NCBI GenBank assembly: GCA_949358305.1
Contig: OX442323.1
Coordinates: 4,712,001-4,776,000 of the forward strand
Origin: Strigamia acuminata
Taxonomy: Eukaryota; Arthropoda; Chilopoda; Geophilomorpha; Linotaeniidae
Length of the DNA: 64,000 bases
Direction: 5' to 3'
Within the stretch, counting starts at the first letter, position 1. Every line of letters begins with the position of its first letter. The notes under the pieces are model-generated. The model saw only the letters and a program-made list of their open reading frames with translations, was not told the origin of the DNA and searched no databases. The translations under genes and the position numbers were made by a program. Positions 46,200-57,084 of the stretch are shown piece by piece.

Positions 46200-46579
46200 A
46201 AATAAAAGAAAATGTGATAACATGGAGCGGAGGCCTTGTAAAATAAAAAGATTTACTTACGAGAGCTGCTGCACATGTTGAAACGCGAAAATTTGGCTAA
46301 GTCCAAACTTCGCAACGAATTGTCGCAGTCACCACTAACAGACGAGAAGTTATGACGTATCGGGCGACCACGTGACAATGAAACCACGCGGTCGACCCCG
46401 TAGCGTCATTGCCAGCACGGCGGATCTCGCAAAATACGAGACGCGTTCGAGACCCACAATTCTCAGCGTCGATAGGCCCAGTTTCCGACTGTTTTTAACA
46501 CGACGAGACGTGTTTTTGCTTCTCCCCCAAAGAGAAAGACAAAGACCTCTCAAACAAAACTTCATTTTCCTAAATTGAA
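46200..46579 (+). other. Pol-third gene spacer of the gypsy element
   Basis: 380 bp without a convincing frame. It may hold the splice acceptor of the subgenomic RNA or an internal promoter for the third gene. Confidence 0.5.
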
Positions 46580-49500
46580 ATGGCCGATCGACGCAACCCA
46601 CGATTAGAGCCGAGCGCATCGTCGAGAGACGAGAGCGACGGCCTAATCGTAAATGCAGAAGACGATGAGAATTGGGACGAACAACCGCCGTTGCAGGTAA
46701 ATTAGTGTGATTTCCCCAGAGAAATCACATAATTCTTTGAATCTGTTGCATCCAACCCAGATTGGAGCGTGACTTGTGACTGATATATTTCTTTCTGTTT
46801 TATTATTGATTTAAGGCTGGCTAAAAACCCGAGAGTGGACCCAGATTCACCTCGGAGTCAAGGCCGCCAAAAAACTAGAACAAAGGAAGTGTTCGCGGAA
46901 TGGCGTCGTGGCAAACCAAAACCAAAACTAAAGGTTTTCTTTCTTTTAAAATTAAACATCGTAATAAATTAAAATACGATTAGAGTTAAAATAAAAAGTT
47001 TAACGTAATATTAAGAATTTAACGATCGGTTTTGCCTGCGACCCCTTCCTAAAAAGCGGATCACCTGAGTTCAAAGGTAGTGTTGGATCAGCGCTACGAC
47101 GGCGGAGATCATCGCAGAACTGCGAAACAAGAAAATAAGACCGACGGCCGCAACAAAAGAAAGGAGTTGCTGCCACCGTCGATCTTGAGCATATTTCTGA
47201 TCCCCATCGTTAAACTGGGATTTATTATATTAATCTTGTGATCTAAAATTATTCAGGTCGACCCGCTAGAATCGTGGGACGCCCTGCCTTCGACGGTGTC
47301 AACCGCCAACAACATCTTTCGCGGAGCCCTGCCGATTTACCTGCGGCAGGCCTATCCTGCAGAGACCAGCGCCTGGAAAATCCGATTGATGTACTCCAGG
47401 ACCCTCGAGGAAAAATTCGAGCGATCGAAAACGCTGGTCGAGTGCATGACGAAGGAGATGAGGGAGCGAGTGGGGCCGCGGATCCCACCCGATGCGGATC
47501 CGCCGAGCCCCGTTTACTCCGGGTACCTGGAAGAGGCTTACCCAGGCACGGTGGCCGAGCTGCACACCTCCCACAGGTGGAGCGAGGCCCCGACCTTGGC
47601 AGCCCGCCAGAAAATAGTGGACGACGAGATCGAACGCTTAAAGCGCACCGAGACTCACGGAGTAACCCGAGTTCTCGAGAGAAACGGTTTCTCCCCCGAA
47701 GAAATCCGTAGATGGCTTCGCGACATCGAAGAAGACCATTTGACACCCAGATGGATACCACCGGCGAATTTTACGGCCACGCAGTCTGAGATGTGGCAGT
47801 TATACCACGCTGGTATCCTGGGAAGTCGCCGCCATCACAGAAGATCGAAGCGTCCGGCGGAGTCCGCCCCACGCGGACCCGCACGAAGAAGACAGGCCGT
47901 CTCCCCAACAGAGGCCGGCCCGTCAACGAGTCGCGACTACCGCAGCCGCTCGAGCAGCTCCAGTTCCCGAACTCGAGTTGTCGTGCGCTCGGAGTGTCGC
48001 CGAGTAGTAACGCTCGAGCCTGCCTCGCCAGACGACGCGCGGGCTGAGCGAACGGTCGAATCTTCCGCCCACTGGGCTGCGAGGACCGAGACACACCAAG
48101 ATCGAGGAAAGAAAAGATCCTCGTTGTTTATGGCGATTACCACACAGTCGTCAGATCAATCCTCGTCGCGACGAACCGTCTCAACACACCAGAGACCGGA
48201 TTCCCCGACGGACGTCCCCCAGAGGACGGTCCAACAAAGATCCGTCGCAGCCAACACCAGGAGGAATCGGAAGCGTAAAGTACGACAGAAGACGCGTGCG
48301 CGGTCTCTGATCGCGAAAGGATTGGAGAAAGAGCGAGAGATGGCCGCCGCAAAAAGGTCCGAACCCCGAAGTCTCGGATCCGCGGCTGGGCCGTCCAGGC
48401 TCCAGGCAGAGATTGATTTGGGAGAATTGACGGAAGAACAAATATCCCAAGAAGAGTCGGACAAGGATGGACCGGTCACGAAACAAGATCTGGCCATGGC
48501 ATTGAAGAACGCCTTCCGAGGATACGCGGCCAACCGGCCGTCGGGCTCAACACCGGCTGTGCCCACCGCGCTTGTGCCCCCACAGGTGCAATCGCGATGG
48601 CCGCCACTCCTCGAGGGTACAAACCCAGCAGTGACCACGTGGACCCCTCCCCGGATGATTCCGGTGGGAGATCCAACTCCCAAACGGGTCAGATACGACG
48701 ACCTACCAGGGATGGGCCGTCCACCGTCACCCCCGACGCCACGAGTGTACCATCCTCATCGCAACGCCGAGTGGTACGCGCAGCGGGGGATGGACGCCAG
48801 ATGCCGGCGTGAAGCGGCCTATCCCTCACTCAGCGAGTTACAAGAATATCTGGCCGAATACGAGAACCCCGCGATTGCCGAGTTGGCCATACGACAGGCC
48901 GACGCCGCCCAAACTCACCACATCAACTGGGCGATCGAACAGATGCGGACGTTGTCACAGCAATTCAGTGACAATCCGGACCGCGCTCACCCCTGCCATC
49001 GGAGCAGTTTGAATTTGGCTGTGACGAACGTACTGGCCCAGCTGCTATCCCTGGGCGTCTTCTTGGACAGTCGGCAAGCTATGGCGGCCTGGACAATCGT
49101 CGACCGTGAGGGAGTTCACCTTCCTCGGGCGTTGTACCAGGTATGGGCCGGATGGACTCCTGAGCCCGCCTCGCTGCGCTTCGACCTGGCCAGAAATACG
49201 GAAAACCCAGGCCTACAGTTTTCAAAGATGCGTTCGTTAGCATTCCGCTACCGGAACCCCGGAGTCCACCCTTCCTTGTTGCGAACAATTCGGGAGGTTC
49301 CGGAGATACCGGGAACGGCGGCGAGCCTTCCACAGGCCATCGAGACCGCCCCCCCAGAGGCGGCGGTCCAACCATACATACCGACCCCAAAGCCGGTATT
49401 CCCGAAGGAGAAGCGACACGCGAATCGACCCATATTGATTCCGAAGCGTTCCAAGCGAGGACCCCGAACTCCTCCGCTGCCCTCTCCTTCACCACCAGCG

Positions 49501-50043
49501 GCAGGGCTGGCCGCTCTCTCTGCAGAGCCGGCTACGCCACCGTTGGAGAGCCCAATGGAGATTCCGCTCCCACCATCGCCTCCGCCGCCCCCAGCAGCGC
49601 AGCTTTATTTGAGGCTGGGAGTGGAATACCCCTTCCTTCAGATGTCGGAGTTCACGCGACAACGCATCATTGACTCCGACGATCACGGCGAATCAATCCT
49701 CAAATGGCTAAACAGAGAAGCCCGATCCACCATGGACGCCGTCTTCCATCGCCGTATCCTACGGGCCCACAGGAAACCCGGATCGAGCGCCGAGTCGCGA
49801 AGGATCCGACTCGTCCCCGATCGATTCCCCGCGTCTACCCGGATTTGGATCCATGAGCGTACGGGGTTGGTTGGCGAGCCAGCCGGCAGTCACCCGCAGT
49901 ACTTCATCAACGAGCGACAAAATCCTGCGGATCTGACAACCTCTCTGCCCCCGGATTTACCACCGCCGCCACCGGCAGTGCCACCCGTGATCCTCCGCCC
50001 ATGCAGAGGAGTGCTGCCGGCTCTTCGCAGAGGAGAGCGATGA
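46580..50043 (+). CDS. Third gene of the gypsy element, apparently spliced, ~1,000 residues, unrecognised
   Basis: Main exon 47257-50043 (928 codons) opens after acceptor TTATTCAG and has no in-frame ATG until about codon 45, which argues that it is joined to upstream exons. Candidates: 46816-46933 (39 codons, DPDSPRSQGRQKTRTKEVFA), which joins in phase, and 46580-46696 starting at ATG (MADRRNPRLE ... NWDEQPPLQ, donor GTAAAT). These two do not match in phase directly; an 8-nt microexon at 46761-46768 would fix it. The protein has an N-terminal helical part, an Arg/Ser-rich middle (about 190-370) with probable nuclear-localisation clusters, a Pro-rich region, and a C-terminal part with EFTRQRIIDSDDHGESILKW. 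There is no signal peptide, membrane helix or furin-like layout, so it is not an ordinary envelope. Confidence 0.65.
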
Positions 50044-50078
50044 GAAAATTGAGATCGCTCCGATCCGAGATCGAAGCT

Positions 50079-50087
50079 GGAGGAGGG
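50079..50087 (+). promoter_or_regulatory. Polypurine tract of the gypsy element
   Basis: GGAGGAGGG just before the 3' LTR, the expected position of the plus-strand primer. Confidence 0.7.
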
Positions 50088-50090
50088 ACG

Positions 50091-50910
50091 TGTGGTGACC
50101 CAGTTGGATAAGTGTCCCCCCAGGGCGGATACTTGTCCTATGAGTCACTATGATTAAAGAGTCGTTCCCCCCCGAGTTGGCTCCACCTCCCCATGGCAGG
50201 TGTGTGCCCCGAGGGGGAGGAAGCGGCTGGTGGTCAGCCCCCATTGGTTGATCGCCGGCCCTTCACCCCACTGCATAAAAGGCTGTGTTTCCCGCCTAAA
50301 GACAGAACTTACACAAACGACACCAAGAACACAGCAACTACCTCACCGTCAGGCCAACTTCAACTACAAGTTAGGATTGATCGAGGATCGCTGAGTAAAG
50401 TGCAAACTGTAACTCTCACGAAGTCACTTGCGAGCTATTCCTGCGAAAGCACGAGAATAGCCCTTGTGAAATCACCCAGAATAATCGCCCAGACGATTAT
50501 TCGCCGAAGTAAGTGTCCGAGTGCTTTGTAGGGAACCCCAAAGTTCCTAGACGAGGCCTCTGCGACGCTAAACAAACCCTAGACAACAGGCACGGATAGA
50601 AGACTCGAAAGAGCATTCCACCGCGTCCGTGAAGACGAATCCGTGACGAATTAACGACAACTCGAGACGCCGCCTTTGTTCCGCCGACCACGCGGAATCG
50701 ACGACGCCATCTTGAGAAATCCTTTGTTCGACGCTGACCACGTCGACTCTAGAATTATTACTGAGTGTATTTTAAAGGCATAAAGCCTGGTGAATAAATT
50801 ACCTGTTTATTTACATACATTTGGTATTCATTTGGGTATTTACATAATTGATCACAGGTAAAGTATTACACGTTAGCGCTATTTAAACCTATACCAAGTA
50901 GGACGCGACA
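50091..50910 (+). repeat. 3' LTR of the gypsy element
   Basis: 820 bp, one visible difference from the 5' LTR. Confidence 0.93.
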
Positions 50911-51550
50911 CAGTATACGAGTTCAGTTATCAAGCCAGGGGGGATACTGGTTGGAAAACCAGAGCTTATATAGTTCTTGAGAACAATCAGATTGGCGATA
51001 GCCAATCAGGTGCCTGGATCGACGGATTCGTGGATCACTAGTCCGGACCTAATAGAGACTGGGGTTCGGACCTAATATGGAATTGGGTCAAGAAGGGTCT
51101 GATTGGTCCCCTTCAACAAGTAAATATAAAATATAATATTGATTCAGTAGAATCAATTGTTTAAGTAAATAATACTTTATCATGTTTAATAAATATCTTA
51201 TATTTATTCACATCTTTATAACAATTAATTATAATTGTCGCAATTCATTCGAAAATGCGCGCTTTTAATCAAATAGCGCCGTCTGGCGATAAATCTGAGA
51301 AAATACGGTTTTATAACCGTCACATGTTTGTGGAACTGGATTGTGTCGGATGGAGTTGATGCCAAATGGATGGTGTTGGAGCGTGGTTAAGAACGAGGCA
51401 GTTGTCGTGAGAAGTCGTATAGGAATGTCTATTTTAGTTACACAAAAGAGGGTGGAAATGGGTCAAGCCACCGGTCAGTGATTGGGGGATGCACAGATCC
51501 GGGTTTACCGGTGACGTCACAAGAATTGGAGTGCCAAACACTCCAGAGAC

Positions 51551-51685
51551 ATCTAGCTGTTTCGGTTTTTGCGTTACACCAACTTTAACGCACAAAAAGT
51601 CCATATTTCAAAATCAGTCGCGAAATTTGAAGTTCTTATCTCTGAAAGTTCGTTACTCGAATGTTTATGTTTATGTTTGTACGGT
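51551..51685. repeat. Right half of the interrupted dispersed repeat
   Basis: TTTCGGTTTTTGCGTTACAC and AAAGTTCGTTACTCGAATG continue the repeat that stops at 34,420, as seen uninterrupted at 26,885-27,000 and 56,550-56,860. Confidence 0.8.
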
Positions 51686-53431
51686 TGTGATGATTACAAA
51701 TCCGTATTTATCAATGTTCACAATAGATGGCGCTGTTTACCAAACGCGCGTAATTCAAACTCGATAAAACTAAAAAGTGTGATAAATAATTATTTAGACA
51801 CGGTGAATAAAATATAACTATTTTATTCGACATAGACTAAGTATTAATTACTTGATGATGTTGATTCTGTCGAATCAATATCCACGTACTTACCTGTCGA
51901 AGGGAACCAATCGGACCCTTCCGGACCCCAACTGGGCCCATCTGGACATAGTCTTATATTAGGTCCAGACTAGTGACCCACGAATCCGCCGATTCGTATG
52001 CTGATTGGCTGTCGCCAATCTAGTAGTTCTACAGAACTATATAAGCATCAGTTTTCCACCCACTGCCCCCCTGGCTTGATAACTGAACACGTATATTGTC
52101 TGTAGTTGAATTGTTATCGTTTGATTTCATTATTCTCTATCGACACATCAGGCCACCTCAGCTCTCCACAGTTAGTATTCATTACTATTTTGTTATTGCT
52201 GTTGTAGGGCTATTTCGGGAAGGCTAACTCCGGTAATAGACATGCATTCGCATGAAATGGCCCCGTAACGTTAGCTTGCTGTTCTACGGGACAGTTAGAG
52301 TTCGTACGGGGGCTTAATATAACGGTCGTATACAGTACGACCTTGCTAAATGAAAGTAGGTCCCTCAGCTAACTGGCCTCAGTCCGCTGCAGGATGGCTG
52401 TTGTAAACAGCCCTCGCAGGTTCCCGTCTTTTCTCGATTGGTCCTTCCGCTCGTTAAAAGTCGGTAAAGGCCTAATGCACAGGTAACACGCCGGGTTGGT
52501 AGCCCGTGAGTAATATCTTCAAGATGTTGCGAGAAACAACTACCTGGATAATGGTAATCCAACGGCAGTGGCCAATTAATATTTTACCCGGTGCTCGATC
52601 ATTGGATCCCGCCATCGTAAGGCATGCTGGCGGATGGAGGAGTCAAATCCTCCCGCGATGGTTCTCTCGACCGTCGTGACGGTCCCCGCCCCATTATACC
52701 CTCCGGGTTAGTAACCCGTGAACAGAAGTTGAAGAACACTGTGCTAAACAAATTACTCGGGCATTGGTAATCCTGTATTGGCAATATCTTTTACACCGGT
52801 AAGTCCATAGAAATGTTTACCTGGTGGTTGGTACCACCGACAGCGATTTAAAGCGTACAATTAAATACTCGGCGCCTGATCACGAGATCTTGTCGTCGTA
52901 AGGCATGCTGGCGGATGGAGTCTCAACAACTCCCGCGACGTTCTCTCAATTGTCGTGACGGTCCCCGCCCAATTAATATTTATATAACAATTCATTTGTT
53001 ATATTCCATTAATCCCTTTACTTTTATTCATTTGAAATATGGAATATTCTGCCGAATATTCCTGTTTATGCGAAGGACTCTTCGCATATTTAGACAATCG
53101 AGCTGCGGACCAAATACGTCTCCGTAGCGCTATTTGTGACGATGCCGCAAGTCAGCCGTATCCCTCTGGCTTCGCCCGGATCCTCAACCAGTTGATGCCG
53201 CCCGTTTACACGCGTCAAGAACCCATTATTGTTATCATTAATATTTAGTAATAAATATGTTATGTCACACTAAAACTGTAAGTTATTTCTATTCGATCAC
53301 GTATTCATGTTTGTAAAGACTTCCGTAGCTTATCTCGGTTAGGTTGTTGCTAAACTTAGCAACGTCTTGTATAAACCGAATTATCTATCTCAAATTGGCT
53401 ATTAAATTAGCCTAAAAGTAGAATCGTCACA
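51686..53431 (-). mobile_element. Solo LTR of family L1.7, uninterrupted, 1,746 bp, CGGT target duplication
   Basis: Inverted relative to the copy at 34,435. Minus strand starts TGTGACGATTCTAC at 53,431 and ends AATCATCACA at 51,686; CGGT is at 51,682-51,685 and 53,432-53,435. It preserves the empty sites for both younger insertions in the other copy (GAAATCAAACGATAAC and the CTACAGACA junction). Internal 280-bp direct duplication as in the other copy. The open frames of 60-70 codons in it are not genes. Confidence 0.87.
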
Positions 53432-53448
53432 CGGTACTTGCTGTATAT

Positions 53449-53991
53449 TGTTACGAGCGCAGATCTCGCTGTGAAGCAGCGGGTTTAAACGCTCTGTTTA
53501 GAAAGATAACTCCAAATTCTCTCACCAGGCGAACTGGGATTTCCAAACTCGCTCACCAGTTGGCGTTGTGCTAATTATGCACAACCCAATCGGGCTAATC
53601 AATTAAGCAGAGCGGAGGGAAAACCCAGAGTTTACCTCTTAAGTTAAACGAGCTTAAGAGAGCAGAAGAGTTCCGGATCCCAAACAGCAAACATGTTTAA
53701 TAAAGGCTCTTGTGGACCAGCGCACGCAGCGCTTGGTCCCTTTAGCCTAGAAAGAAATCTAAAGACAATTCATTAATAATCATTCTTGCTTTTCCGAGTT
53801 TTGATTGAATAAATGTTTAGGTTTATAATTTCATTTTGTTTAATTGATGTAATAAATCCCACAGAATAAAAGAGATTTAGTTTACAAATTAAATCAGTTT
53901 CTCTCAATCATTTCACTCAAACATTTTCAAGGTCTCAGTTAATTTAGATTAACAATTGTTATGTGTGGATCACCCCAACCCACACGTAACA
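53449..53991. mobile_element. 543-bp solo LTR, ATAT target duplication
   Basis: TGTTACGAGCGCAG ... CCACACGTAACA flanked by ATAT at 53,445-53,448 and 53,992-53,995. Contains AATAAA (about 53,809). The second copy is at 61,370-61,912. Confidence 0.85.
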
Positions 53992-54083
53992 ATATGTGAA
54001 ACAGAACTCTAATCCAGTCGTTATCAAACTACTAGTAGTACTTTACAGTGTTTGGTTTTTGTTCTGACTCACTAGCGTAGAAT

Positions 54084-54625
54084 TTATTTACAAGAACAAA
54101 ACTTTTGCAACGTTGCACTTTGTACACATAGCTGTTTACCATACCGATTTATACGGCTGATCTCATTGTTTACCAAATAGATCCCGGTCGCCTCGGTAAA
54201 CCGTAATCAAGTAGGTGAAAACACCACCGTTGCCGAAGAAAGCCGTTCTATTTACTACATCATTGACATCTTCTTGAAACCTTAGTAGTTTATTACTTAA
54301 ACTGCTGACAAGAGCATTTGTGATTGAGTCACGTTCCAACATGGCACATTGTGAATGACCAGCCACTTTTACGTTAATGGCTTGCACCAGTTTTTGAGCG
54401 GTTTTTACCACAACGATGTCGCTGAGATTGGCCGCACTTCTATCCTCACATGTGCACCAATGGGGTAAGATGGCCGCATGTACACACGTCCTTTCTTGGG
54501 GAATTTCGGAAAACAAACTGATGCCGCGGTCGTTCAAAGAGGCTTGTTTCACCTCTCCGGTGAAATTAAGGATATCTTTCAAAGTTGCGTAAACATCGAA
54601 CGGTGTCGTGAGTCTGTTTTGGTTG
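54084..54625 (-). pseudogene. DUF229 family fragment B (last exon only)
   Basis: Covers the 3' part of DUF229 exon 4 (LKDILNFTGEVKQASLNDRG, PHWCTCE) to the stop region. It carries a deletion of about 46 bp near 54,197 that shifts the frame and breaks off at 54,625 straight into the spacer of peptide 5. Exons 1-3 are gone. Not expected to make a working enzyme. Confidence 0.88.
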
Positions 54626-54803
54626 TTTATATCAGCTTGACTTTGATCATCATTTTACTGATATGGAAAAATGTATAGAGTAGTCTCCACAAAAATCGAC
54701 CAAAGTGAGGTTAAATAAACATTTTTAATAATTTGGCATTTCTACATTTGTTAATATTTAATAAACATAAACAAAAAAGTTGACGGTTTCCAAATGTCTC
54801 GAT

Positions 54804-55237
54804 TCATTCCCAAGCTAATTGGCCACATTGACTAGCATCGCATCTGCTAGGTAACTCACATCGTCTCTTGATTCCTAAACCCGTCCTCTCAAGACACTCT
54901 TGCCATCTTTTGCACTTTAACTCGCAGTACAAAGTGATTTTTGCACTTTCAACTGAAAAAAAAAATTAATTAATAAAGAGTTAATGAAAGTAGTAGACAT
55001 AATTACATTCGAGCCTCGTTATAACGAATGTTCATTATTTCAAAATTTTTGAACATGATCAACCCAGCTAGCTATTTTTAAGTATTCGTTATAACAAAAA
55101 ATTCGTTATATCAAGGTTCGATTGTATTTTTACATGTTAAATGAATTTGTGTTTGTTGATTGAGATTTACCTTCGGCAATGTTAACTGCTGCAACAGCAA
55201 TTAATAAAATGGACAGGATCAAAAACTTGGTGTTCAT
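54804..55237 (-). CDS. Secreted cysteine-rich peptide, copy 5 (C-x4-C form)
   Basis: Exons 55171-55237 and 54804-54952, 71 residues. Identical to copy 4 by eye except that the C-terminus is AWE, as in copies 1-3, instead of AWG. CDASQC is retained. The intron contains the 119-bp MITE and TATA-like AAATATATAAAGC lies upstream. All six cysteines and splice sites are intact. Confidence 0.82.
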
Positions 55238-55633
55238 CTTTGGTTTGATACGATCTGAAGCTCGATTCAGAAGTGAAGTGTTAGCAGCGCAGTTTGTTGC
55301 TTTATATATTTACGTTTGGTTGCGTTTCTTGGAATAATTTCGTTATCGGTAATTTCCATTCGTTGCTTCCAATAATTAGGACTTTAAACTGTTTTGATTG
55401 ATTTTTGTTAAACGTTTTATCAGTTTGCATTGTAAGTGAATCTAGTTGTCATTGGTTTTTCCAGTTATTCGACCTTTAAACTCCATTGATATGTCAGTCA
55501 TACTTCACGTATGATGAAATTTGTTTTCTCAAATGGGATTAAAGATGAAGGTGTTATTTGTAGGAAAGGGAACCGAGGTAATGAAAAGCTGTGTGTTTGG
55601 TCACGCTTGTCATTGGTTGTGCAGTAGAGCCTC

Positions 55634-55853
55634 TGTTGTTATTTTGTGTCACCTGGTCCAATGTATTTGAAATCCCGTATGAGGGTCTCCCACCGCCAGG
55701 GAGAGTTGTTTGTATGACTGACCAATCACGTGACTTCCGGTCACTTCGTGTATCGTGGCAATAGCGTGTGGTTTGGGTCAAAAATGTCTTTCCGCAATTA
55801 AACCAACTTTATCTGCAACAATCGATGTGATCGTCCTCCATTCAATTCCAACA
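55634..55853. mobile_element. 220-bp solo LTR (copy in unit 1)
   Basis: Same element and same GCCTC flanks as 33,511-33,730. Confidence 0.83.
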
Positions 55854-56629
55854 GCCTCGATTATACGAACTAATTGGGAGACATGGGTGTTCATAAAACC
55901 AAATTGTTTGGATAATCGAACATTAGGTTTACGCACATACTCTACTGCATATGAAAATAAAAAAGTTATTAAAATATAGTTAGAAAGCATTAAAACCGAC
56001 CAAAAATGGATAAAAATTGTCAAAAAACATTCAAAACCGTTGAAAAATAGGTGAAAATCGTAAAAAATAACATTAAAATTGATTAAAAAACTGATAAAAA
56101 TTGATAAAAAATTGCTTACTGCTGTTCGGATAACCGATCGTTAGTATAACCAGTGTTCCTATGATTGAAGCTCTACTATAAGCAAATATCCAGGGCTCTG
56201 ACGTCGTTCTTTTAGGCCTAAGACCGGACCCCACGCTCAGAAGGGTCCTGCACTTTAAAATTTCTTGAAAAATTTGATGATTTTTTGATAAAAAAATTCT
56301 TTTGGACCCACTAATAACTTTTTTTTGAGGCCATGGATGAACAGGAGATCTGATTAGGTTCAGACTTCAGAGAAGAGATTCTGTTGGAATTGGGGGCAGA
56401 TCTAGATTTTTAGGGTCCTGAAACTTGAACTGTTATAGCTTATTGCTTGTAATGAGATTACTGAGGTAGTATGAATACAAATTTTGGTGAAACTTGGTTG
56501 GGGAATTTCTAACATGGTTTCCTGACAGTTTCCAAACTTTGAGACATCTCTTTCGGTTTTTGCGCTACACCAACTTTAACGTACAAAAAGTCCATATTTC
56601 AAAATCTGTCGCGAAATTTGAAGTTCGTA

Positions 56630-56817
56630 CAGTGTAGGCTGCGTAGCCCGGACATAGGACGGGACCCAGAAAGTTGTCCGAACTAAGGGGCTGTCCAGAT
56701 GGGAAAAGGGAATTTAGCATGGCTGGGTATAGGCGGGACCAATTTAGGACCTCAAAACCTGTCCGGACCACAGAGCTTGTCCGGTCGGGAGGTGTCCAGA
56801 CTACACAGCTTACACTG
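56630..56817. mobile_element. 188-bp MITE, CAGTGTA termini, TA target
   Basis: CAGTGTAGGCTGCGTAGCCC at the left and CAGTGTAAGCTGTGTAGTCT in reverse complement at the right, flanked by TA. The paralogous site at about 26,963 reads GTTCGTATCTCTG without the element. Confidence 0.87.
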
Positions 56818-57084
56818 TATCTCTGAAAGTTCGTTACTCGAATGTTTATATGTACAGTCGTGGACAAAAAAAACTTCCCTTCAGTTTAGCTGTTTTAATT
56901 TTATCTACCAGGTGGCATAAAAATCCATTGAGATTCAATGACGTCAATCTTGACCCGGTTTCTCGTCTTGCTCTAATACTTTGTTCGCACCAGAAAGTTT
57001 GGGCTAACCCAAAGTTTAAATCTAGTTCCGGCCTGATGTTGGCTTAAAAAGTTCAGGCTAGAGCGTTTGCACGTAGCATAGAAT

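Larger units (their letters stand above)
38042..50910 (+). mobile_element. Complete Ty3/gypsy-type LTR retrotransposon, 12,869 bp, CAGT target duplication
   Basis: Two 820-bp LTRs (38,042-38,861 and 50,091-50,910) with TG..CA ends. CAGT lies at 38,038-38,041 and 50,911-50,914. Inside are PBS, gag (1,046 codons), a gag-pol slippery site, pol with protease, RT, RNase H and integrase in gypsy order, and a long third gene before the polypurine tract. Only one LTR difference was noticed (CCCTGGACAAC versus CCCTAGACAAC), and gag and pol are unbroken, so the insertion is recent and possibly still active. At almost 13 kb it is large for the superfamily; the extra size comes from a long gag and the third gene. 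Confidence 0.95.
34435..51324 (+). mobile_element. Solo LTR of ~1.74 kb (family L1.7), TGTT target duplication, holding two younger elements
   Basis: TGTGACGATTCTAC at the start, AACCGTCACA at the end, and TGTT at 34,431-34,434 and 51,325-51,328. Its own sequence is 34,435-35,717, then 38,010-38,037 and 50,911-51,324 with target duplications. The inverted full copy at 51,686-53,431 confirms the structure. It contains an internal direct duplication of about 280 bp: GGGCGGGGACCGTC occurs at 34,873 and 35,153, and CCATCCGCCAGCATGCCTTA twice. No gag or pol of this family lies in the window. Confidence 0.85.
34426..51545. mobile_element. Small (~230 bp) TG..CA element, split by the solo LTR and its passengers
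   Basis: Starts TGGTGTGTT at 34,426; the rest is 51,329-51,545, ending CCAAACACTCCA. GAGAC flanks it at 34,421-34,425 and 51,546-51,550. The termini are imperfect inverted repeats (TGGTGTGTTTG / TGGAGTGTTTGG). The dispersed repeat it entered continues in order on both sides (CAAACTTTGAGAC then ATCTAGCTGTTTCGG), as in the free copies at 26,870 and 56,535. Confidence 0.78.
55238..57084. other. Spacer between peptide 5 and DUF229-C
   Basis: No gene. Contains the Tigger-like MITE with the 220-bp solo LTR (55,634-55,853), then the CCTGACAG repeat with a 188-bp MITE (56,630-56,817), and the CACCAGAAAGTTTGG fragment. Short open frames here follow the repeats. Confidence 0.75.

Noticed and set aside
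47080-47245. Open stretch VVLDQRYDGGDHRRTAKQEN with a hydrophobic end, possible extra exon of the third gypsy gene
   Set aside because: The AAAG acceptor is weak and the stretch ends in a stop just before the main exon; chance in this length is plausible.
47249-49495. Long minus-strand open frames opposite the third gene of the gypsy element
   Set aside because: Shadow frames produced by the codon bias of the GC-richer plus-strand gene; none carries a recognisable motif.
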